Assembly (NCBI GenBank): GCA_015075405.1
Contig: JABTUK010000005.1
Coordinates: 434,001-498,000, forward strand
DNA length: 64,000 bases
Direction: 5' to 3'
Source of the DNA: Anaerolineales bacterium
GTDB taxonomy: Bacteria; Chloroflexota; Anaerolineae; 4572-78; J111
Numbering within the stretch: position 1 is the first letter of the stretch; each line of letters starts with the position of its first letter. Of the stretch, positions 41,149 to 48,161 are shown piece after piece. The position numbers were made by a program, and so were the translations under genes. Under the pieces are notes generated by a model. It worked only from the letters and a program-made list of their open reading frames with translations, ran no database searches and was not told the DNA's origin.

Positions 41149-42758
41149 GCAAACGTCCCACAATTTTGATTATGGATGAAGACCCGGAAACCCTGGAGCA
41201 ACTCCAGACGACGCTCCAGCGGGCCGGCTATAATGTGCTGGTAGCGGTAGATGGCCACGCCGCCTTGCGCCTGGCTCAACTCAGAAAACCGGATTTGATT
41301 GTGTCGGATTTGCTGCTGACCGGCCTCGACGGCTATCAGGTCTGGAAAGCCTTTCGCGCCGACCGCGAAAATGCCACTACCCCCATTCTGGTGATTAGCG
41401 CCCTGAATATCCCGGCCAATAATGAGCCGTGGCGACCCAGCCCCAACGCCGAGTGGCAGCTTCTCTCTTATGATGCTTTTTTGCCTAAGCCGGTTGATCT
41501 ACGGCGTTTTGTCCGAGTGGTTCAAAAATTGCTGGCCCCAGCCAGAACATCCCCCATTCCCGGTGGACCGAGCGCCATTGTAGCCATTGAAGATAAAGAG
41601 ATTCAAAACACCCTGGCCGCTATCCTTTCTGAAAACGATTTTGGCGTGGAAACGCCAGTCTCGTTAAGTGAAGCCTTGCAATTAGCCCGTGCTGTTCCCC
41701 CTGCTGCCCTATTAGTAGATTACCGTGAGCCAGGTGAAGCGGTTAAGAATTTTATTGGGCAAACCCGCCGCTATGTGCCAAATACGGTTATTGTAGCTGT
41801 TGTTGATCCTTACAGTGAGTTTGAGGCCGGCCTGGAAACCCTCTGTGACGGCTTTTTGACCCTGCCCTTGCACCCAACTCGCAGCATCATCTCGATCAAC
41901 CGGATTCTGGACCACGTGGGTATGAAACACCGGACCAAAGCCATCAGCAACCAACTAATTACCACCAACCAGGATTTGCTGGATACCCAAAACGTGCTTC
42001 GCGCTCAGAACGAAGAGTTACAATATATCAATAACCAACTGCGCGAGTTGAGTACCCTCAAAGAAACTTTGACCGGCATGATTGTCCACGACCTCAAATC
42101 GCCCTTGGGCGCAGTGCTGGGCGCGATCAATTTTTTGATTACCGACCCTGACTTGAATTTGAGCAGCACCCACGCCCGGCTGTTAACCGCCGCCAACGCT
42201 GCCGGCGACCAACTGCTGCGCCTGACTGAAACTTTGCTGGAAGGGCAGCGTTTGGAAGACGGCCACTTAAAACCCGATGTGGAACCTTTTGAACTGCCCA
42301 CCCTGATAGATGTGAGTTTGCACCGGGTTTCGCCCCTGCTCACCATGAGCCACCTGGAGGTGCAGTGTACTTTTCCCAACGACTTGCCTACTGCCTTTGC
42401 CGACCCCCATATCAGCCAGCGCATTATCGAAAATTTACTGGATAACGCCATCAAATTTTCACCCCCTCGGACGACGATCACGATTAATGTGACCTGTGAT
42501 GGCCGCATGATTACCACCAGTATTGCCGACGCAGGGCCGGGTATTCCCAAAGATCGCCAGCAGGAAATTTTTGATCGCTTTGCCCAAATCAAAAACGCGG
42601 CTTCTCCTTCCACCCGCGCCGGGTTTGGTTTGGGGCTAACCTTTTGCCACCTGGCTACCCAGGCTATGGGCGGCTCGATTTGGGTGGAAAGTGATGGCGA
42701 ATCCGGCACCACCTTTCTCTTTACCCTGCCGGTATATGAAGATGAAACAAGCGCTTAA
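41145..42758 (+). CDS. Hybrid receiver-histidine kinase
   Basis: The 537 residues hold a receiver domain (LIMDEDP, phospho-Asp in LIVSDLLLTGLDG, Lys in FLPKPVD), a second degenerate receiver-like domain (about 140-265), a coiled coil (LRAQNEELQYINNQLREL), HisKA with the phospho-His in GMIVHDLKSPLG, and HATPase (NLLDNAIKFSP, DAGPGIP, GFGLGL). There is no membrane segment, so it is cytoplasmic and takes its signal by phosphotransfer or partner binding. GTG 41145 overlaps the G5 lipoprotein stop by 4 bp, implying coupled expression. Confidence 0.92.
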   Translation: MSKRPTILIMDEDPETLEQLQTTLQRAGYNVLVAVDGHAALRLAQLRKPDLIVSDLLLTGLDGYQVWKAFRADRENATTPILVISALNIPANNEPWRPSPNAEWQLLSYDAFLPKPVDLRRFVRVVQKLLAPARTSPIPGGPSAIVAIEDKEIQNTLAAILSENDFGVETPVSLSEALQLARAVPPAALLVDYREPGEAVKNFIGQTRRYVPNTVIVAVVDPYSEFEAGLETLCDGFLTLPLHPTRSIISINRILDHVGMKHRTKAISNQLITTNQDLLDTQNVLRAQNEELQYINNQLRELSTLKETLTGMIVHDLKSPLGAVLGAINFLITDPDLNLSSTHARLLTAANAAGDQLLRLTETLLEGQRLEDGHLKPDVEPFELPTLIDVSLHRVSPLLTMSHLEVQCTFPNDLPTAFADPHISQRIIENLLDNAIKFSPPRTTITINVTCDGRMITTSIADAGPGIPKDRQQEIFDRFAQIKNAASPSTRAGFGLGLTFCHLATQAMGGSIWVESDGESGTTFLFTLPVYEDETSA

Positions 42759-42855
42759 TTTTCCAACCATCTTCTAAGTATTTTCAAACTGAGTTCCTAC
42801 CTTTTGGGATTAAGATAAACACCTAAAATCTATACCCTTATTTTGGAGAAAAAAT

Positions 42856-43797
42856 ATGCGTGTTTTAATTACCGGCGGCGCTGGCTTTCTTGGTTCCCAC
42901 CTGTGTGATCGCTTTCTGGCGGAGGGTCACACCGTTATTGCGATGGATAATCTGATTACCGGCAACACCGCCAACATCGAACATCTGGCCGGCCGCGACA
43001 ACTTTCTTTTTGTCAAACATGATGTCACCAACTACATCTACATCGAAGGGCCGCTGGATGCTGTGCTTCATTTTGCTTCGCCCGCCAGCCCCATTGACTA
43101 CCTGGAACTGCCCATTCCCACCCTCAAGGTTGGGGCGCTGGGCACGCACAAAGCCTTGGGTCTGGCTAAAGCCAAAGGCGCCCGCTTTTTGCTGGCCTCC
43201 ACCTCCGAAGTCTACGGTGACCCGCTGGTTCACCCCCAAACCGAAGATTACTGGGGCAATGTCAACCCGGTGGGGCCGCGCGGAGTCTATGATGAAGCCA
43301 AGCGTTTTGCCGAAGCCATGACGATGGCTTATCAGCGCTACCATCAAGTAGATACCCGCATTGTCCGCATTTTTAATACCTATGGGCCGCGTATGCGCCT
43401 TGAAGATGGCCGGGTGGTGCCCAACTTTGTTGCCCAGGCCCTGCGCGGTGATCCGCTAACTGTGTACGGCGATGGCAGCCAGACCCGTTCCTTCTGTTAT
43501 GTCAGTGATTTGGTGGATGGTATTTATCGCCTGCTCCTCTCGGATGAGCTTGAGCCGGTCAATATCGGTAACCCGGTCGAAATGACAATTTTGGATTTTG
43601 CCAAAGCCATTATCGAATTGACCGGCAGTACCTCGGAAATTGTTTTTGTCCGGCCCACCGATATGCGCATTAAGGATGACCCCAAAGTGCGCCAGCCCGA
43701 TATTAGCAAGGCCCGGCGCATCCTTAATTGGGAGCCAAAAGTCTCGCTGCAAGACGGGTTAAAAGAGACAATTGCCTACTTTAAATCGAGGGTTTAA
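42856..43797 (+). CDS. UDP-glucuronate decarboxylase (UDP-xylose synthase), extended SDR
   Basis: This 313-residue NAD-dependent nucleotide-sugar enzyme has TGGAGFLGSHLCD (cofactor), LLASTSEVYGD with the catalytic Ser/Thr, and YDEAKRFAEA (YxxxK). The UXS-like signature GPRMRLEDGRVVPNF is also present. It converts UDP-glucuronate to UDP-xylose for envelope glycans. GGAG lies about 8 nt before ATG 42856. It opens an envelope-polysaccharide block. Confidence 0.92.
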   Translation: MRVLITGGAGFLGSHLCDRFLAEGHTVIAMDNLITGNTANIEHLAGRDNFLFVKHDVTNYIYIEGPLDAVLHFASPASPIDYLELPIPTLKVGALGTHKALGLAKAKGARFLLASTSEVYGDPLVHPQTEDYWGNVNPVGPRGVYDEAKRFAEAMTMAYQRYHQVDTRIVRIFNTYGPRMRLEDGRVVPNFVAQALRGDPLTVYGDGSQTRSFCYVSDLVDGIYRLLLSDELEPVNIGNPVEMTILDFAKAIIELTGSTSEIVFVRPTDMRIKDDPKVRQPDISKARRILNWEPKVSLQDGLKETIAYFKSRV

Positions 43798-43819
43798 AGA
43801 ACTCTTGCCGGCAGGCTTG

Positions 43820-43858
43820 TGTCATTTCGAAGCCGAAGGCTGAGAAATCCCCAGAGCG
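43820..43858. repeat. Half-copy of the TGTCATTTCGA-family repeat
   Basis: TGTCATTTCGAAGCCGAAGG followed by GAGAAATCCC; the complementary right end is missing. Confidence 0.65.
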
Positions 43859-43924
43859 CCACAAGTAAAAGGGTTCTGGCTGGAAAAATTTTGATTCAGC
43901 TTGTTCAAGCCTTGAACTATTGGG

Positions 43925-45508
43925 ATGATTTCTCTTAGTTATACTCAGGCCAGGGACAAATTATTAAGTTTAACCCTCCCACCCCTGCCGCTTAACCCCA
44001 GGGTGCAGCAGGCTTTGCTGGCCGCGCTGGTCATAGCTGTTGGTCTGGCGGTGGCCTGGCTGCCCCTGGAGTGGATTGTGCTGGGCCTGGGCGGGGCCAT
44101 CGTTTTAACTGCCCTCCTGCTTCGCCCGATCCTCAGCCTGTATGTGCTCATTCCGGTTATTCCGTTCAGCAGCCTGCTGGCTGTGCCGCTGGGCGGCTTC
44201 AACGCCGGGCTGATGGAGATCATTTTGGCCCTGGGGCTGGCCGCCTGGCTGCTGCAAATGCTGGTCCGCGGCCAGGTGATTATCCCTCAAGCGCTGCTGC
44301 TCTGGCCCTTTGTGCTTTTTCTCGCCGGGGTGAGCCTGTCCTGGCTCGATGCGCTCTCCATTGGAGCGAGTCTGGTCGAAACGGCCAAATGGATCGAGAT
44401 GCTGGCCCTGTATCTGTTCGTCGTCGCCCGGTTGCCGGCGCGGCATATCCCCTGGGTTGCAGCAGCCTTGCTCTTGACCGGCATGGCTCAAGCAACTCTG
44501 GGGCTGTACCAATTTATCTTCAAAGTGGGACCGCCCGGCTTTCTGCTGTTCGATGGACGCTTCCTGCGGGCTTACGGCACTTTCGCCCAGCCGAACCCCT
44601 ACGCTGGCTATTTGGGCCTGCTGCTGCCGCTGGCGCTATCTCTGGCAATCTGGTCCTTTAGGGACTTACGACGCCTTTGGCGAATTTACGATTTACGATT
44701 TACGACGACAGTTCCCGCAGCGAAGCGGAGCGGGATTTACGATTTGCTATCTACGATCTACTATCTAAGATCTACAATTTTCTTTGGTTTGTCTCTGGTT
44801 CTCCTGCTGGCGGCGCTGTTTGCGACCCAATCGCGGGGGGCATGGGTCGGTTTTGCGGCGGCAGCGGTGATGACAGTGGCCGTGCGGAGCAAACAAGCGG
44901 CGCTGGTTGTCAGCGCCGCAGCGATAGTGGCTGCCCTGGCCGGACTGGCCGGCTCTTTTGATTGGGGGGTAGCCGGAACCAGCGCCGTGACCCAACGGCT
45001 GGTTGATGCCGCAGCGGTAGCCACCATCAGCGATATTTCCACCATCGAGGTCAACGACGCCAACTTCGCTACCCTCGAGCGGCTGGCTCATTGGCAAGCG
45101 GCCCGCGAAATGTGGCGCGACCATCCCTGGCTGGGGGTCGGCTTTGGTAATTATGCAGTCGTCTATCCGGCTTATGCGGTAGGCCGCTGGCTTGACCCGC
45201 TGGGACATGCCCACAATTACTGGCTCAACATCGGCGCTGAAGCCGGCCTGGTGGGGATAATCGTCTATGCAATTTTCTGGATTTTAACTTTTAGAGTATC
45301 ATTGTTAGCCTTGCGGGTCGCTGATCCTTTTCAGCGGGCCGTGGTGGCCGGTGGAATAGGTATTTTAGTCCATTTACAGATTCACAGTTTGTTTGATAAC
45401 TTGTATGTGCAGGGCATGTATCTCCACCTGGCCATTATCCTGGGGCTTATATCCATTATCTATTTATGTCATCGGACCAACCCGAGCAGCGAAAGAATGT
45501 ATCCATGA
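43925..45508 (+). CDS. O-antigen ligase / Wzy-like membrane protein
   Basis: This 527-residue protein has about 11-12 membrane helices. The Wzy_C region carries a large loop with GTFAQPNPYAGYLGLLLP and HPWLGVGFGNY, then HAHNYWLNIGAEAGLVG, the diagnostic H and NxxL pattern of O-antigen ligases and polymerases. It probably ligates or polymerises a surface polysaccharide. A repeat-derived stretch of about 35 residues (RIYDLRFTTT ... YDLLSTIYYL) lies between two helices. The stop overlaps the GtrA start. Confidence 0.9.
   Translation: MISLSYTQARDKLLSLTLPPLPLNPRVQQALLAALVIAVGLAVAWLPLEWIVLGLGGAIVLTALLLRPILSLYVLIPVIPFSSLLAVPLGGFNAGLMEIILALGLAAWLLQMLVRGQVIIPQALLLWPFVLFLAGVSLSWLDALSIGASLVETAKWIEMLALYLFVVARLPARHIPWVAAALLLTGMAQATLGLYQFIFKVGPPGFLLFDGRFLRAYGTFAQPNPYAGYLGLLLPLALSLAIWSFRDLRRLWRIYDLRFTTTVPAAKRSGIYDLLSTIYYLRSTIFFGLSLVLLLAALFATQSRGAWVGFAAAAVMTVAVRSKQAALVVSAAAIVAALAGLAGSFDWGVAGTSAVTQRLVDAAAVATISDISTIEVNDANFATLERLAHWQAAREMWRDHPWLGVGFGNYAVVYPAYAVGRWLDPLGHAHNYWLNIGAEAGLVGIIVYAIFWILTFRVSLLALRVADPFQRAVVAGGIGILVHLQIHSLFDNLYVQGMYLHLAIILGLISIIYLCHRTNPSSERMYP
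44680..44778. repeat. Family I repeat inside the O-antigen ligase gene
   Basis: ATTTACG words repeat four times (44694-44740), with a TCCCGC / GCGGGA hairpin between and then ATCTACGATCTACTATCTAA words. The coding frame stays open throughout. Confidence 0.75.
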
Positions 45509-45945
45509 TCCAGACCTTGACCAACATTTACTTAAGCCGGCCAAAAGAATTTAACCGCTTTGCCAAATTCGCCATCGTCGGCGCGTTGGGCGCGCTGATT
45601 GACTTTGGCCTGCTCAACCTCATGCGCGGCGTTTTTGGCTGGGACTTACTTTGGGCCAACACCTTCTCCGTCTGCGTGGCCATGCTCAGCAATTTTATCT
45701 GGAACCGCTACTGGACTTTTCCAGAGTCACGTAGCCGTAAAAAACGCACCCAACTGCCCCAATTTGTCTTGGTTAACTTAGTCGGTCTGTTGATTAACAA
45801 CCTGATTGTTGTCGGTATTGATTCTCTTCTTGTACCTCACGTCGGTGAGCCGTGGAGTTATAATATTGCCAAAGCCTTTGCCATTGGCGTAGTGTTGTTT
45901 TGGAATTTCGGGGTCAATCGCCTGTGGACCTATCGAGGGTTGTAA
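45505..45945 (+). CDS. GtrA-family membrane protein
   Basis: The 146-residue protein has four membrane helices. It starts with a helix then FAKFAIVGALGALIDFGLLNLM, and later has FIWNRYWTFPES and NFGVNRLWTY, the GtrA landmarks. GtrA proteins help move lipid-linked sugars across the membrane. ATG 45505 overlaps the ligase TGA (ATGA); an in-frame start at 45466 is also possible. Confidence 0.9.
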   Translation: MIQTLTNIYLSRPKEFNRFAKFAIVGALGALIDFGLLNLMRGVFGWDLLWANTFSVCVAMLSNFIWNRYWTFPESRSRKKRTQLPQFVLVNLVGLLINNLIVVGIDSLLVPHVGEPWSYNIAKAFAIGVVLFWNFGVNRLWTYRGL

Positions 45946-45951
45946 TAAGGT

Positions 45952-47091
45952 TTGAATATTGGCATTGATTACACCGCCGCCCTCAAACAAAGCGGCGGTA
46001 TTGGCCGCTACACCCGCGGCCTGATCACCACCCTGGCCCACCTGGACCCTCAAAACCGGTACACCCTGCTCGCTACCAGCGACGCTCCCCGCCGCGACCT
46101 GCAAGCCTTTCAAGAGTTTTCCAACTTTAGCTTTAAAATCTATCCCTTGCCAGAGCGATGGCTGACTATCGCCTGGCATCGTTTTTATTTACCCCTCCCC
46201 GTCGAGTGGTTTTCGGGCGCGCTCGATCTGTTCCATTCGCCCAACTTCATCCTGCCCCCCACGCGGGGGGCCAAAACACTGCTCACCGTGCACGACCTCT
46301 CCTTTATCCGCCATCCTCAGGGGGCGGTCGCCAGCCTGCGCCGCTGGCTCAACCAGGTGGTGCCCCGCAGCCTGGCCCGCGCCGACCACATTCTGGCCGA
46401 CTCCGAAAGCACCAAACTGGATTTGATCGAGCTTTTCAACCTCAACCCGGCCGATATTACCGTCGTCGGGGCCGGGGTGGAAGAACGCTTCCGGCCCATC
46501 ACCGACCCGGTCGCCCTTGAGGCCGTGCGACAGCGCTACCAATTGCCGCCGGCGAGCAAGTTTATTTTGGGCCTGGGCACCCTAGAACCGCGCAAAAACT
46601 TTACCGGCTTGATCGCCGCCTTTTCCCAATCGCCGGTGCGAGAAACGCATCACCTGGTGATTGCCGGCGGCAAAGGCTGGCTGTATGATGATATTTTTGC
46701 CGCTGCCCACAACTCGCCTGCCGCCGACCGCATCCATCTGGTCGGCTTTGTGGCCGACGCCGATTTGCCCGCCCTGTACAGTCTGGCCGATATTTTTGCC
46801 TACCCTTCGCATTACGAGGGCTTCGGCATCCCCGTGATCGAAGCCATGGCTTGCGGCACGCCGGTTGTCTGCGCCAACAATTCCTGCCTCCCAGAGGTGG
46901 CCGGCGACTCGGCCTTGCAGGTGACGGCCACCGACACCCCGGCTCTGGCCGAAGCGTTGGCCCGCCTTGCCGCCGATCTGTCCCTCCGCCAAAGAGCGAT
47001 CCACGCCGGCTTTCACCAGGCGCAAAAATTCACCTGGCCTGCCGCCGCCGGCCGTTTGTTAGCCGTTTACCGGGCTTTATGCTATACTTGA
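45952..47091 (+). CDS. Family 4 glycosyltransferase (GT-B fold)
   Basis: The 379-residue protein has the N-terminal strand IGIDYTAALKQSGGIGRYTRG and the GT4 donor site with ILGLGTLEPRKNF and the E-x7-E motif YEGFGIPVIEAMACGTPVV. It resembles mannosyl and other hexosyl transferases of polysaccharide clusters. The start is TTG 45952 after TAAGG; no ATG is nearby. It follows the GtrA gene by 6 bp, so it is in the same operon. Confidence 0.93.
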   Translation: MNIGIDYTAALKQSGGIGRYTRGLITTLAHLDPQNRYTLLATSDAPRRDLQAFQEFSNFSFKIYPLPERWLTIAWHRFYLPLPVEWFSGALDLFHSPNFILPPTRGAKTLLTVHDLSFIRHPQGAVASLRRWLNQVVPRSLARADHILADSESTKLDLIELFNLNPADITVVGAGVEERFRPITDPVALEAVRQRYQLPPASKFILGLGTLEPRKNFTGLIAAFSQSPVRETHHLVIAGGKGWLYDDIFAAAHNSPAADRIHLVGFVADADLPALYSLADIFAYPSHYEGFGIPVIEAMACGTPVVCANNSCLPEVAGDSALQVTATDTPALAEALARLAADLSLRQRAIHAGFHQAQKFTWPAAAGRLLAVYRALCYT

Positions 47092-47131
47092 ACTGGTACC
47101 CGCCTAACCCTTACTCAACTCACGGATCAAT

Positions 47132-48127
47132 ATGTCCCTACTTGTCCTTAATGAAGATGAATTACGCCAAACCATCACCCTGCCCGAAGCCATCGTCGCG
47201 GTCGAGACTGCCTTTACCGCCCTGGCCGAGAACCGCTTGCACCGGCCCGGCCACTTTACCCTGGATATGCCGGGGGGTAAGAGCAAGGTTGAAGTCGAAG
47301 GTTCCTATCTAAACCAAACGCCCTATTACATTATTCGAGTCAACAGCAGTTTCCACCAGGCTTATCAACTCGACCTGCCTTCACCCAGCGGGCTGGCGTT
47401 GGTGTTTGATGCTCTCTCAGGCCAACCTATCGCCCTGATGGTGGATAACGGTTACATCAGCCAGTTGCGCGCCGGTGCAGCGGGTGCTTTGGCCGCCCGC
47501 TATCTGGCCAATCCGACCCTCAACCGGGTGGCCGTGCTTGGCTCCGGGAGGCAGGCTTATATTCAACTGAAAAGCTTAATGATGGACCGCAGCATCGGCC
47601 TGGTTTCTGTCTGGGGACGGTCGCCGTTGCATGTGGATAGTTACGCCCGCCGCATGGTTGAAGATCACGACCTCAACATCGAAATTGCATCCTCACCGGA
47701 GGCCGCGGTTCGTCAGGCCGATCTGATTATTACCGCCACCTCCAGCCAGGAACCTCTGCTCAAAGCCGATTGGCTCAAGCCTGGGGTACACATTAATGCT
47801 GTCGGCAGCAACCATCCCGATAAACAAGAGCTACACGTGGATGTCCTACAGCGAGCCGAGGTGATCATTGCCGATAAGCTTGACCAATGTATCGCCGCCG
47901 GTGAAATCCACCATGCCCTGGCCGCCGGGGTGATCACTCCCGCCCGGATACAGGGCGAGTTGGGCGATCTCATCAAAGGCAAAATTCCCGGTCGAACCCA
48001 CCCTGACCAAATCACCGTAGCCGACCTGACCGGGGTAGAGGTTCAGGATACGGTCATTGCCACCTTGGCCATGGAAAAAGCCCTTTTCCTGGGCCTGGGC
48101 CAGCGGGTGGAAAGCCCGCTGTTATGA
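47132..48127 (+). CDS. Ornithine cyclodeaminase / mu-crystallin family protein
   Basis: This 331-residue NAD(P)-binding protein shows QLRAGAAGALAARYLA, VLGSGRQAYIQL (Rossmann), ITATSSQEPLL, INAVGSNHPDKQEL and VADLTGVEVQD, all standard for the family. Members include ornithine cyclodeaminase, alanine dehydrogenase and imine reductases; the substrate here is not certain. It sits between two glycosyltransferase genes but has no obvious glycan role. Confidence 0.93.
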   Translation: MSLLVLNEDELRQTITLPEAIVAVETAFTALAENRLHRPGHFTLDMPGGKSKVEVEGSYLNQTPYYIIRVNSSFHQAYQLDLPSPSGLALVFDALSGQPIALMVDNGYISQLRAGAAGALAARYLANPTLNRVAVLGSGRQAYIQLKSLMMDRSIGLVSVWGRSPLHVDSYARRMVEDHDLNIEIASSPEAAVRQADLIITATSSQEPLLKADWLKPGVHINAVGSNHPDKQELHVDVLQRAEVIIADKLDQCIAAGEIHHALAAGVITPARIQGELGDLIKGKIPGRTHPDQITVADLTGVEVQDTVIATLAMEKALFLGLGQRVESPLL

Positions 48128-48161
48128 AGCCAGCATCATCTTCTAAGGCCAGGTAAACGGC

